NCBI RefSeq assembly: GCF_016107285.1
Contig: NZ_RCVQ01000003.1
Location: 124,001 to 188,000, forward strand
From: Roseomonas sp. KE0001
GTDB taxonomy: Bacteria; Pseudomonadota; Alphaproteobacteria; Acetobacterales; Acetobacteraceae
Length of the DNA stretch: 64,000 nt
Direction of reading: 5' to 3'
Under the pieces are notes generated by a model. It was not told the origin of the DNA. It searched no databases and was given only the letters and a program-made list of their open reading frames with translations. Shown piece by piece: positions 1 to 9,844 of this stretch; position 1 is the first letter of the stretch, and each line of letters opens with the position of its first letter. The position numbers and the translations under genes were made by a program.

Positions 1-809
1 GGAGAGTCCGCCAGGACCTGCAGATGGCCCAGCGAGCAGCGCTCCACCCGCGCCGCGACACCATAGACCTCAGCCAGGAGCGCCGGGGTGAGGGTGGCCT
101 CCGGCGAGCCCTCGGCGTGCACCGTGCCGCCGGCGATGGCGATGACATGATCCGCGAACCGCGCGGCCAGGCCGAGATCGTGCACGACGATGATGGTGAC
201 GAGGCCCTTCTCCCAGGTCAGCGCCTGCACCAGCTGCATGACCTGGAGCTGGAAGCGCAGGTCGAGCGCGCTGGTCGGCTCGTCCAGCAGCAGCACCTCG
301 GGCTGCCGCACCAGGGCCTGCGCCAGGCCGGCGAGCTGGCGCTGGCCGCCGGAGAGCCGGTCCAGCCCGGTCAGCGCCAGGTGGCCGATGCCGATCCGCT
401 CCAGCAGGTCCAGCGCCCGCTCCGCCGCCAGCTTGGCGGAGATCAGCCCCTCGCCGCCGGCGGGACTGGCCTTCAGCGCGCTGACCAGCGTCTCGAGCAC
501 GGTCAGCGCCACGCCCTGCGGCAGGCTCTGCGGCATGTAGGCGATGTGCCGGGCGCGGCGCTCCAGCCGCTGCCCCACCATCTCCTGGCCGTTCAGCTTC
601 ACCGAGCCGCGCGCCGGCAGCAGTCCGGCCAGGCCGCGCAGCAGGGTCGACTTGCCGGCGCCGTTGGGGCCGACCAGGGCGGTGATATGGCCGCCCCGGA
701 GCGGCTTCAGCGACACGTCCTGCAGGATGACGCGACGGCCATAGCCGAGGGTCAGGCGCTCGATCTCCAGCCGCAGGGGCGGGGCGGCGGGCCGCTCCGG
801 CGCGGTCAT
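1..809 (-). CDS. Iron-siderophore ABC transporter ATP-binding protein (FecE/FepC-type), 3' end missing
   Basis: Cytoplasmic ATPase that would drive uptake of a ferric chelate through the FecCD permease encoded just upstream. The visible part has a Walker A motif (GPNGAGKST) near 670-640, the signature LSGGQ near 356-342, Walker B LLLDEPTSALD near 300-270 and the switch His in VVHDLG. The C-terminus runs off the left edge. I chose ATG at 809 because GGAG lies nine bases upstream. An in-frame GTG at 857 overlaps the permease stop as GTGA and would add 16 residues; those residues come from a 24-bp tandem duplication. The periplasmic binding protein is not in the window. Family assignment is firm; the substrate is inferred. 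Confidence 0.9.
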   Translation of the reverse strand, partial: MTAPERPAAPPLRLEIERLTLGYGRRVILQDVSLKPLRGGHITALVGPNGAGKSTLLRGLAGLLPARGSVKLNGQEMVGQRLERRARHIAYMPQSLPQGVALTVLETLVSALKASPAGGEGLISAKLAAERALDLLERIGIGHLALTGLDRLSGGQRQLAGLAQALVRQPEVLLLDEPTSALDLRFQLQVMQLVQALTWEKGLVTIIVVHDLGLAARFADHVIAIAGGTVHAEGSPEATLTPALLAEVYGVAARVERCSLGHLQVLADS

Positions 810-813
810 GCCT

Positions 814-861
814 GGGTTCTCCGGCCCACTCACGCGAGGGTTCTCCCGCGCGCTCACGCGC
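814..861. repeat. 24-bp tandem duplication at the permease/ATPase junction
   Basis: Two adjacent 24-base units (814-837 and 838-861) match at 20 of 24 positions. Read on the minus strand, each copy carries a GGAG followed nine bases later by a possible GTG or ATG start, so the duplication has multiplied the start region of the ATPase gene. It also overlaps the last codons of the permease. Confidence 0.7.
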
Positions 862-1909
862 GACGCCCCCGGGTGAAGACCAGCGCGACGAAGACCGGCA
901 CGCCGACCAGCGCGGTGACGATGCCGATCGGCACCAGCAGCCCGGGCACCAGCATCTTGCTGGCCAGGGAGGAGAGCGAGAGCAGCAGCGCGCCGCAGAG
1001 CGCGCTGGCCGGCAGGAAGAAGCGGTGATCCTCCCCCACCATCAGCCGCGCCGCATGCGGCCCGACCAGCCCGATGAAGCCGATGGTGCCGACGAAGGCG
1101 ACCGAGACGCCGGAGAGCACGCTGACCCGGAACAGCGCCCCGTCGCGCAGCCGGTTGGCATCGACACCGAAGGAGAGCGCCCGCTCCTCGCCCAGCCGCA
1201 GGGCGGTGAGCTTCCAGCTCGCCCGGGCGCAGAAGGGGATGGTGACGGCCAGCGCCAGGGCCATGACGCCGATCTTCGGCCAGGTGGCGCGCGCCAGGCT
1301 GCCCATGGACCAGAAGACCAGCTGCTGCAGCGCCTGCTCGGTGGCGATGAACTGCAGCAGGGCGACGGCCGCGTTGAAGGCGAAGACGAGCGCGATGCCG
1401 AAGAGCACCAGCGCCTCGACCCCCGCCCCGCGCAGCCTCGACAGGCTGCGCAGCAGCAGCACCGAGCCGAAGGCGAAGAGGAAGGCGTTGCCCGGCAGCA
1501 GCCAGCTCTGCGGCAGCCAGGGAATGCCGACGCCGATGACGATGGCTAGCGCCGCGCCCAGCGAGGCGGCGGAGGAGACGCCCAGGGTGAAGGGGCTGGC
1601 CAGCGGATTGTTCAGCACCGTCTGCATCTCCGCCCCGGCCAGCGCCAGGGCGGCGCCGACCAGCACGGCCATGACCGCGTAGGGCAGCCGCACGTCCCAG
1701 ACGATGACGGAGACCGGCCCGGTCGCCGAGCCGGGGTCCAGCAGCACGCCCAGCACATCCGAGAGACCCAGGCGCGAGGGGCCGGTGGCGACATCGAGCA
1801 GCAGCGAGGCCAGCGTCAGCAGCGCCAGCAGCACGAGCAGCGCCGTGCGGCGCCAGAGCAGGGCGCGGTAGCCATCCGAGGCCGCGGTCGCCGTCACGGC
1901 GGCGCTCAT
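854..1909 (-). CDS. FecCD-family iron-siderophore ABC transporter permease
   Basis: Inner-membrane permease of 351 residues, typical for the BtuC/FecCD family, which passes ferric siderophores, haem or cobalamin to the cytoplasm. It shows about nine or ten hydrophobic segments, the family sequence GAALALAGAEMQTVLNNPLASPF (read as a broken motif around residues 85-105), and the cytoplasmic loop FIGLVGPHAARLM near residue 280 that contacts the ATPase. It is followed by the ATPase gene in the same operon. A Fur-like site lies about 150 bp upstream, which favours iron over vitamin B12. The receptor and periplasmic binding protein must lie elsewhere. Confidence 0.93.
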   Translation of the reverse strand: MSAAVTATAASDGYRALLWRRTALLVLLALLTLASLLLDVATGPSRLGLSDVLGVLLDPGSATGPVSVIVWDVRLPYAVMAVLVGAALALAGAEMQTVLNNPLASPFTLGVSSAASLGAALAIVIGVGIPWLPQSWLLPGNAFLFAFGSVLLLRSLSRLRGAGVEALVLFGIALVFAFNAAVALLQFIATEQALQQLVFWSMGSLARATWPKIGVMALALAVTIPFCARASWKLTALRLGEERALSFGVDANRLRDGALFRVSVLSGVSVAFVGTIGFIGLVGPHAARLMVGEDHRFFLPASALCGALLLSLSSLASKMLVPGLLVPIGIVTALVGVPVFVALVFTRGRRA

Positions 1910-2056
1910 CGCCGGCTCATCCGGATGGCGCCCGGGCGCGGCGGCGGCACGGGGTCCGGGCGGCGGGGGAGCGGCCGGGTGCGGCGGGGGCTGGGCGGCA
2001 AGAGCGCATCCTTCGGAGTGAGGCGGGGCCGGCGGCCTGATGGCGGGAGTCCCGGC

Positions 2057-2076
2057 AATCCATAATCATTCGCAAC
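2057..2076 (-). promoter_or_regulatory. Fur-like iron-responsive site upstream of the iron importer
   Basis: On the minus strand this reads GTTGCGAATGATTATGGATT, the only AT-rich island in the 218 bp between the permease and the protease gene. The core GCGAATGATTAT resembles Fur-type boxes found before iron-uptake genes in alphaproteobacteria. The match is by eye and is only partly palindromic; Irr or RirA control is an alternative. Confidence 0.45.
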
Positions 2077-2127
2077 CGCCGCACCAAGCCCCATCGGCGG
2101 GCGGGGCGGCCGCGCGGCCGGCCCGGT

Positions 2128-3213
<1,086 letters not shown>

Positions 3214-3338
3214 CGTCTCATCCCTGGTGGCGGGCGCGGTGGGGGCTGCGGCTCTGACGTCACATTGAGCAAGGCAGGGCGTAAGGCAAGCCCGCGCGGG
3301 CGCGGCCGCCGCAAACCGCCCGCCTCGAACCACTTGTC

Positions 3339-5837
3339 TCAGACCGCCGCCCGCTGTCCCGGCTGCTCCGGCCAGTCGTGCCTGGGGTAGCGGCCGCGCA
3401 TCTCCTTGCGCACCTCGGCCCAGGCGCCGCGCCAGAAGCCGGCGAGGTCGGCGGTGACGGCGATCGGCCGCCCGGCCGGGGAGAGCAGCGCCACCTGCAG
3501 CGGGATGCGCCCGCCGGCCAGCGGCGGCAGGCGCTCCAGGCCGAAGAGGTGCTGCGCCCGCGCCTCCAGCCGCGGCACCTCGCCGGTATAGTCGATGGCG
3601 GCCGAGCGCCCGCCGGGCAGGTCGAGGCGCGGCGGCAGCTCGGCATCGAGGCGCCGGGTCAGCGGGTGCGGCGGCAGGGCGCGCAGCATCGCCACCACGT
3701 CCAGGGCCTTCAGCTGCGACAGCCTGTTCAGCCCGGCGAGCCAGGGGACCAGCCAGGCGCCGCCCTCGCGGGCCAGCGCCTCGTCCGAGACCTCCGGCCA
3801 GGGCTCGCCCTCGGCGCGGCGCATCCAGGCGAGGCGGGCGCGGGTCTGCTCGGCGGCCTTGCTCCAGTCCAGGTCGCGCAGGCCGCGCGAAGCCGCCGCC
3901 CCGGCCAGGGCCGTCGCCACCGCGTCCGGGTCGGCCTGGGGCAGCGTCGCCTCCTCCAGCACCAGCGGGCCGAGGCGCAGCCGCCGCCGCGCCACCACGG
4001 CGTTCGTCCGGGGGTCGAAGGCGGCGCCCTCCTCGCGCACCAGGCGCTCGGGGAAGGCGGCCTCCAGCGCGGCGCGGGTCAGCGGCGCGGCCATGCGGAT
4101 GCGCGCCTCGGTGCCGGCCAGCTCCAGGTCGGCCACCGCCAGCAGCGGCGCCCTGCCCAGCGGGTCGCTCGCCGGCAGCCGCGCGCCCTGCCCGCCGCTG
4201 GCGCCGGCGGCGGACAGGCCGGCGAGGCGGAAGGCGCCGTCCATGCCGCCGCGCTTCGCCGCCACGCGGTCGGGGAAGCCGGCGGCCAGCAGCAGGCCAG
4301 GGTCGCCATCCGGCGGCTCGGCGGCGGCCAGGCCGAGGCGGCGGCGGTGCAGCGCCAGGGCGCGGCGGATGCGGCCGAGCGCGGCGCGGTCCGCCTGCGG
4401 GTCGTCGGCGCCTTCGAGGAGGTCAAGCCGCAGGCGGATATCGGCCGGCGCCTCGCGGCCACGGATCGGGTCGCGCTCCTCCAGCAGGGCGGCGAGGGCG
4501 GCGGCCAGCGCGGCCTCGCCGGGCGTGGCGGCGGCGGCCATCATCCGGGCGAGGCGCGGATGCGTGCCCAGCCGCGCCATGCGCCGGCCCATGGGGGTGA
4601 TGCGACCCTCGGCGTCCAGCGCATCGAGCTCGCGCAGCAGGGCGCGGGCGGCGGCCATGGCGCCGGCGGGCGGCGGGTCCAGGAAGGCCATCGCCGCCGG
4701 ATCGGCGCCCCAGGCGGCGCAGTCCAGCGCCAGCCCCGACAGCTCGGATTCCAGGATCTCCGGCCGGTCCGCCGGCGGCAGGCCGCGATGCAGCGCCTCC
4801 GACCAGAGCCGGATGGCGAGGCCGGGCGCGGTGCGGCCGGCGCGGCCGGCGCGCTGCTCGGCGCTCGCGCGGGAGATGCGCAGCGTGGCCAGCCGCGACA
4901 GCCCGGTCGCGGGATCGAGGCGCGGCGCGCGGCGGAAGCCGCCATCGACGACGATCCGCACCCCCGGCACGGTCAGCGAGGTCTCGGCGATCGAGGTGGC
5001 CAGCACCACCTTGCGTCCGCCGCCGGGCCGGTGATCCGGGTCCAGCGCCTTGTCCTGCTCGGCGGGCGGCAATTCGCCATGCAGCGGCAGCACGTCGGCG
5101 CCGAGGCCGCCCAGCCGCTCCATCGTGCGGCGGATCTCGCCCCAGCCGGGCAGGAAGGCCAGCACATCGCCCGGATGCGCCGCCAGCGCCTCGCGGATGG
5201 CCGCGGCCATCGCCTCGGGCAGGTCGCGCGGCTCGCGCAGATCCCGCTGGCGATACCGCACCGTGACGGGGAAGGCGCGGCCCAGGCTCTCGATCACCGG
5301 GGCCGGGCCGCCCTCACCGCCCAGCAGCCGGGCGAAGCCCTCGGCCTCCAGCGTCGCGGACATGGCGAGCAGCCGCAACTCCGGCCGCAGCGCGCGTTGC
5401 AGGTCGAGGCAGAGCGCCAGGGCCAGGTCGGTGTCGAGGTTGCGCTCATGCGCCTCGTCGAACAGCACCGCGGCCACGCCCTCGAGGCCCGGGTCGGATT
5501 GCAGCCGCCGCACCAGCAGGCCCTCCGTCACCACCTCGATCCGCGTCGCCGCGGAGACGGCGCGGTCCAGCCGGGTGACGACGCCGGCCGTCTGCCCGAG
5601 CGGCTCGCCCAGCAGCTCGGCCATGCGGCGGGCGGCGGCACGGGCGGCGACGCGGCGCGGCTCCAGCACCAGGATCCGCTGCCCCGAAGCCCAGGGCTCG
5701 TCCAGCAGCCGCAGCGGCACGAGGGTCGTCTTGCCCGCGCCGGGGGGCGCCACCAGCACGGCATTGCCGCCGGCGCGCAGGGCCTCCGCCAGGCGCGGCA
5801 GGGCTTCGGAGACGGGAAGTTCGGGCAGGGGGGGCAT
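3339..5837 (-). CDS. hrpB: ATP-dependent helicase HrpB
   Basis: DEAH-box RNA helicase of 832 residues, close to the usual 800-840 for HrpB. Walker A is PPGAGKTT at residues 31-38, motif II DEAH at 127-130, SAT in LLAMSATLEAEG, and motif VI QRAGRAGR before residue 350. The C-terminal HrpB domain follows (DLDWSKAAEQTRARL region), with a closing RYPRHDWPE. The cellular role of HrpB is poorly defined; in several bacteria it affects mRNA or stress phenotypes. The open frame extends upstream to 5951, but the conserved protein begins with MPPLPELPV at 5837. The 233 bp between it and the divergent response regulator show no clear motif. Confidence 0.93.
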   Translation of the reverse strand: MPPLPELPVSEALPRLAEALRAGGNAVLVAPPGAGKTTLVPLRLLDEPWASGQRILVLEPRRVAARAAARRMAELLGEPLGQTAGVVTRLDRAVSAATRIEVVTEGLLVRRLQSDPGLEGVAAVLFDEAHERNLDTDLALALCLDLQRALRPELRLLAMSATLEAEGFARLLGGEGGPAPVIESLGRAFPVTVRYRQRDLREPRDLPEAMAAAIREALAAHPGDVLAFLPGWGEIRRTMERLGGLGADVLPLHGELPPAEQDKALDPDHRPGGGRKVVLATSIAETSLTVPGVRIVVDGGFRRAPRLDPATGLSRLATLRISRASAEQRAGRAGRTAPGLAIRLWSEALHRGLPPADRPEILESELSGLALDCAAWGADPAAMAFLDPPPAGAMAAARALLRELDALDAEGRITPMGRRMARLGTHPRLARMMAAAATPGEAALAAALAALLEERDPIRGREAPADIRLRLDLLEGADDPQADRAALGRIRRALALHRRRLGLAAAEPPDGDPGLLLAAGFPDRVAAKRGGMDGAFRLAGLSAAGASGGQGARLPASDPLGRAPLLAVADLELAGTEARIRMAAPLTRAALEAAFPERLVREEGAAFDPRTNAVVARRRLRLGPLVLEEATLPQADPDAVATALAGAAASRGLRDLDWSKAAEQTRARLAWMRRAEGEPWPEVSDEALAREGGAWLVPWLAGLNRLSQLKALDVVAMLRALPPHPLTRRLDAELPPRLDLPGGRSAAIDYTGEVPRLEARAQHLFGLERLPPLAGGRIPLQVALLSPAGRPIAVTADLAGFWRGAWAEVRKEMRGRYPRHDWPEQPGQRAAV

Positions 5838-6070
5838 GGCGGGCGGGCTTACCACGCGCCGCCGTGGCGCCCCAGCCCGGAGCGGCGCCATGCGGCGCGG
5901 GAGGGCCTCCCCCCGCTCTTCCGCTCCCCGTCCTGGAGCCCCCGCCCTCAAGCCCCCCCTTCCAGCCCCCCTGGCGCGAGCCTCGCCGAGGCGTCAATCT
6001 GTCCGGCCCTCATGGTCTGCCCGCGTGGCCTGCCGGCGGGGAAACACAGAGACTTGGGGACGTAGACACC

Positions 6071-6751
6071 ATGCGCATTCTGCTGGTGGAGGATGATGCC
6101 GAGGTCAGCCGCTTCGTGAAGAAGGGGTTGCAGGAGGCCGGGCATACGGTGGAGCACGCGTCCAGCGGGCGCGACGGCCTGTTCCTCGCGGCCGGGGAGA
6201 GTTTCGATCTCCTGGTCCTGGACCGCATGCTGCCCGGTGGCGTCGATGGCGTCCGGCTCGTCGAGACGCTGCGGGGCCAGGGCAACCACACGCCCGTGCT
6301 GTTCCTCTCGGCCCTGGCCGGGGTGGACGAGCGGGTGAAGGGGCTGAAGGCCGGCGGTGACGACTATCTGGTCAAGCCCTTCGCCTTCGCCGAGCTGCTG
6401 GCGCGGGTCGAGGCGCTGGGCCGCCGGCCGGCGGTCGACGCGCCGGCGACGCGGCTCAAGGTGGCCGATCTGGAGCTCGACCTGCTGTCCCGCACGGTGA
6501 CGCGGGCCGGCAAGAAGATCGACATCCAGCCGCGCGAGTTCCGCCTGCTGGAGCACCTGATGCGCCATGCCGGACAGGTGGTGACGCGCACCATGCTGCT
6601 GGAGAAGGTCTGGGACTACCATTTCGACCCGCAGACCAACGTGATCGACGTGCATGTCTCCCGCCTGCGCCAGAAGCTGGACAAGGGGCACGACAAGCCG
6701 CTGATCCACACCGTGCGCAACGCCGGCTACATGATCCGCGCCGAGGGCTGA
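6071..6751 (+). CDS. OmpR-family response regulator
   Basis: DNA-binding regulator of 226 residues. The receiver domain has Asp8/Asp9, phospho-acceptor Asp51 (LLVLDRML), Ser80 and Lys102 (VKPFAF). The C-terminal winged helix spans about residues 128-224 (FRLLEHLMRH, VIDVHVSRLRQKLD, IHTVRNAGYM). ATG at 6071 opens the receiver directly; the frame continues upstream without homology. The histidine kinase gene follows after 26 bases, so the two form a two-component system. The sequence resembles the metal/cationic-peptide branch (CzcR, QseB, PmrA), but the stimulus cannot be read. Confidence 0.93.
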   Translation: MRILLVEDDAEVSRFVKKGLQEAGHTVEHASSGRDGLFLAAGESFDLLVLDRMLPGGVDGVRLVETLRGQGNHTPVLFLSALAGVDERVKGLKAGGDDYLVKPFAFAELLARVEALGRRPAVDAPATRLKVADLELDLLSRTVTRAGKKIDIQPREFRLLEHLMRHAGQVVTRTMLLEKVWDYHFDPQTNVIDVHVSRLRQKLDKGHDKPLIHTVRNAGYMIRAEG

Positions 6752-6777
6752 CGAACGAAACCCAAGGCTTGAAGGTC

Positions 6778-8229
6778 ATGCCGCACAACCGCCGGCGGCC
6801 GCAGCATCCGGGGCCGCTCTGGCGGCTGCTGTCCTCCGCCGGCTTCCGCTTCGCGCTGCTGTTCGCCACCCTGTTCCTCGGCGCCTGCCTCGCCTTCGCC
6901 GGCGTGCTCTGGTGGGGCACCGCAGGGACGCTGGAGCGGCAGACCGACGCGGCCATCCGCGCCGATGCCTCCGCCCTGCTCGAGCGCTGGCGCGATGCCG
7001 GCCCGCAGGCGGTGGCGGAGACCATCGAGGAGCGCCTGGCGCTCGATGCCGAGGCCCAGGCGCTGTACCGGCTGGAGACGCCGCGGGGCGAGCGGCTGGC
7101 CGGTAATCTCGCCACCCTGCCCGCCCAGGGGCCCGGCGAGGCGAGCTGGCACAGCCTGACCCTGGAGCATGACGACGACCCGCCCGGCGAGGCGCGGCTC
7201 TTCGTGCAGGCGCTGCCCGATGGCAGCCAGCTGGCGGTGGGGCGCGAGGTGGGCGAGAAGCAGCGGCTGCGCGCCCTGCTGACCGAGGGGCTGGCCTGGG
7301 CCGCCGGCGCCGCCCTGGTCTTCGCCGTGATCGGGGCGATGCTGATGCGCCGCGCGCTGGAGCGGCGCCTGGCCCCGGCCAGCCTGACCGCGGCCCGCAT
7401 CGCCAACGGCGACCTGACGCAGCGCGTGCCGATCTCCCTGCATGACGACGAGTTCGACCGGCTCGGCGCCAGCATGAACGCCATGCTCGACCGCATCGCG
7501 CATCTCATGGAGGGGGTGCGCGGCGTCTCGGACGCCATCGCCCACGACCTGCGCACGCCGATCTCCCGGGCCCGCAGCGGCCTGGAGGAAACCCTCCTGG
7601 GCGAGAGCAGCGACGCCGAGGCGCTGCGCGGCGCGATCGAGCGCGGCATCGCCGACCTCGACAACGTCACCCGGGTGTTCCAGGCGGTGCTGCGCATCGC
7701 CGAGGTGGAGGCGGGCGCGCGCCGCGCCGCCTTCGCCCCGCTCGACCTCGCGGCGCTGCTGGCCGACGCGGCGGAGCTCTACGGTGCCTCGGCGGAGGCG
7801 CGCGGCCAGACGCTGCACACCGCCTGGCCATCCAGCCTGCCGATGACCGGCGACCGCGACCTGCTGCTGCAGCTGGTGGCCAATCTGCTGGACAACGCGG
7901 TGAAGTTCACCCCGCCGGGCGGCGCCATCAGCCTGACGGCCGAGCCGGACGGGGAGGAGGTGCTGCTGCGCGTGGCCGATGAGGGACCCGGCCTCGCGCC
8001 GCAGGACCGGGCCCGGGTGGGCGAGCGCTTCTTCCGCACCGATACCGCCCGCGCCACGCCCGGCTCCGGCCTCGGCCTCTCCCTGGTGCGCGCGGTGGCG
8101 ACGCTGCATGGCGGGCGGCTGTGGTTCGAGGATGCCGGCGGGCCGCCGGAACAGCCTGGCCTCGCCGTCCTGCTGCGCCTGCCGCTGGACGGGCCCCACC
8201 CCGCCACCTCCGGCGCGGTGGCGGCATGA
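6778..8229 (+). CDS. Sensor histidine kinase (HAMP, HisKA, HATPase)
   Basis: Inner-membrane kinase of 483 residues, cognate to the response regulator just upstream. TM1 is at about residues 25-47 and TM2 at about 175-195, enclosing a periplasmic sensor domain of about 125 residues. A HAMP linker follows, then the phospho-acceptor His256 in AHDLRTP, the N box NLLDNAVKF, G1 box DEGPGL and G2 box GSGLGLSLV. I prefer ATG 6778; a TTG at 6769 would add three residues. The sensor domain has no recognisable fold, so the ligand is unknown. The small secreted protein at 8287 may share this operon. Confidence 0.92.
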   Translation: MPHNRRRPQHPGPLWRLLSSAGFRFALLFATLFLGACLAFAGVLWWGTAGTLERQTDAAIRADASALLERWRDAGPQAVAETIEERLALDAEAQALYRLETPRGERLAGNLATLPAQGPGEASWHSLTLEHDDDPPGEARLFVQALPDGSQLAVGREVGEKQRLRALLTEGLAWAAGAALVFAVIGAMLMRRALERRLAPASLTAARIANGDLTQRVPISLHDDEFDRLGASMNAMLDRIAHLMEGVRGVSDAIAHDLRTPISRARSGLEETLLGESSDAEALRGAIERGIADLDNVTRVFQAVLRIAEVEAGARRAAFAPLDLAALLADAAELYGASAEARGQTLHTAWPSSLPMTGDRDLLLQLVANLLDNAVKFTPPGGAISLTAEPDGEEVLLRVADEGPGLAPQDRARVGERFFRTDTARATPGSGLGLSLVRAVATLHGGRLWFEDAGGPPEQPGLAVLLRLPLDGPHPATSGAVAA

Positions 8230-8286
8230 CGCTGGCTTCATGCCGCGCCCATCGGCGCGCAGGGCCGGTGGGCGCAGCATGGCGTC

Positions 8287-8607
8287 ATGGTCCCGCGCCT
8301 GCCTCTGCTGATGACCGTCTGGCTGGCCGCCGCGCCGGGCGCGCTGGCGGCGGCGGAGCTTCGCCTGCTGCCGGTCAGCCAGGCGGATTGCGAGTCCCTG
8401 GCCGGCCGCTTCGACCGCCAGCCCGGCGCCGGGCGGGACGAGCCTCGGGACCTGGCGGAGGAGGGGCTGCGGCTGTGCCGCGCCGGCCAGTTCCGCGCCG
8501 GGGCGCTGAAGCTGCGGCGCGCCATCCGTGCCGCGCATGCGCCGGCGCCCTCCGTCGACCGGCGCCTGCCCGAGGCCGCCCTGCGGCCGGCGACCGAGCT
8601 GCGCTGA
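8287..8607 (+). CDS. Small secreted hypothetical protein
   Basis: A 106-residue protein with a signal peptide (MVPRLPLLMTVWLAAAPGALA, cleavage near residue 22) followed by about 84 mature residues with two Cys, at 38 (ADCESL) and 62 (RLCRAGQ), which could form a disulphide. The segment CRAGQFRAGALKLRRAI looks like a single helical-repeat unit. I do not recognise the family. It sits 57 bases after the histidine kinase gene on the same strand, which suggests an accessory or target of that two-component system. GC3-rich codon use matches its neighbours. Confidence 0.6.
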   Translation: MVPRLPLLMTVWLAAAPGALAAAELRLLPVSQADCESLAGRFDRQPGAGRDEPRDLAEEGLRLCRAGQFRAGALKLRRAIRAAHAPAPSVDRRLPEAALRPATELR

Positions 8608-8649
8608 TCCCACCCCTGCCGGATCGTCACCGCCCAGGGGACCACGACC

Positions 8650-9801
8650 ATGGGCATTGAGCGGACCGCCCCGCTGGCCGGCGCGGCCGCGCTCTGCTCC
8701 GGCATCGGCCTGGCCCGCTTCGCCTATGTTCCGGCCTTCCCCGCCATGGTCGCCGCCGGCTGGGTGGATGGCGGCGGCGCCGGCCTGCTCGGCGCGCTGA
8801 ACCTCACCGGCTATCTGATGGGGGCGCTGGGCGGGCGGCGCCTCGCCGGACGCCTCGGCGTGCCGGCCGCGCTCGACCTCGGCATGGCGCTGGTGGTGCT
8901 GTCCTGCCTGGCCTGCGCCTGGCCGGGTGGCCTGGCCTGGCTCGGACCCTGGCGCGGCCTCGCGGGTTTCGCCGGCGGCGTGCTGATGGCGCTGGCCGGG
9001 CCGGCGGTGCAGGCGGTGGTGCCGCCGGCGCGCCGCCCGGCGGCGGCGGGCACCGTGGTCTCCGGCGTCGGCGGGGGGGTGGTCCTGGGCGCCCTGGCGG
9101 TACCGGCGCTGCTGCCGCTCGGCGTCTCGTCGATCTGGCTGGGGCTGGGGCTGATGAGCCTGCTGCTCTGGCTGCCCCTGCGCCGCTACTGGCCCGCCCC
9201 GCCGACGGAGGAGGTGGCGGCCGGGCCGGGCGCGGCGGCCCCGCCACGCCGCTGGCCGGGCGTGACCGGGCTGATGGTCGTCTACGGGCTGTCCGCCGCC
9301 GGCATGGTGCCGCCGATGATCTATCTCGCCGATCTCGGCATGCGCGGGCGCGGCCTCGGCGCCGCGGCCGTGGCGCTGCTCTGGGCGCTGTTCGGCCTCG
9401 GCGCCATGGCGGGCACGCTGCTGGGCGGGCGGATCGCCGGCCGGGCCGGGGGCATGCGGACCCTGGCGCTGTGGATGGGCGTGCAGGCCCTCGCCCTCGG
9501 GGCCGCCCTGCTGCCCGGTGGCGCGGCCGTGCTGCTGGCGGCGCCGCTCAGCGGCTTCGCGGGCGTCGGCGCCAGCGCGGTGGCGCTGGCGGCCGCCCGC
9601 GAGCTGGCGGGGCCGGGGGCGGGCCTGGTCTGGAGCCGCGCGACGGTGCTCTACGCCCTGGCCCAGGCGGCCACCGGCTTCGTCCTGGCGGCCCTGTTCC
9701 GCGCCAGCGGGGAGGCGCATGCGGCGGTCTTCGGCGCCGGGCTGGGCCTGTCCCTGTTGGCCCTGCTCGCCGCCGCCCGGCTGGCCCGGAAGCGGGCCTG
9801 A
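8650..9801 (+). CDS. YbfB/YjiJ-family MFS transporter
   Basis: Inner-membrane transporter of 383 residues with about 12 hydrophobic segments. The opening GIGLARFAYVPAFPAMV and the later loop GRRLAGRLG are characteristic of the YbfB/YjiJ branch of the major facilitator superfamily, whose substrates are mostly unknown. It begins 42 bases after the small secreted protein, in the same direction as the two-component genes. It ends facing the hydrolase gene at 9845; the short gap contains a GC-rich imperfect hairpin but no U-tract. Confidence 0.88.
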   Translation: MGIERTAPLAGAAALCSGIGLARFAYVPAFPAMVAAGWVDGGGAGLLGALNLTGYLMGALGGRRLAGRLGVPAALDLGMALVVLSCLACAWPGGLAWLGPWRGLAGFAGGVLMALAGPAVQAVVPPARRPAAAGTVVSGVGGGVVLGALAVPALLPLGVSSIWLGLGLMSLLLWLPLRRYWPAPPTEEVAAGPGAAAPPRRWPGVTGLMVVYGLSAAGMVPPMIYLADLGMRGRGLGAAAVALLWALFGLGAMAGTLLGGRIAGRAGGMRTLALWMGVQALALGAALLPGGAAVLLAAPLSGFAGVGASAVALAAARELAGPGAGLVWSRATVLYALAQAATGFVLAALFRASGEAHAAVFGAGLGLSLLALLAAARLARKRA

Positions 9802-9844
9802 GGGGCGCCGGGGCGGCGGAGGGCGCCTCCCGGGATCGGCTGTC

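Noticed and set aside
1906-2094. 62-codon frame upstream of and overlapping the FecCD permease
   Set aside because: Proline/arginine-rich composition typical of GC-rich non-coding sequence, and it contains the Fur-like site; ATGA overlap with the permease is probably chance.
3378-6065. Very long open frame opposite hrpB, and similar frames elsewhere such as 6727-9720 and 41854-44196
   Set aside because: Q/R/G/H-rich translations without domains, mirroring real genes on the other strand; expected at this GC content.
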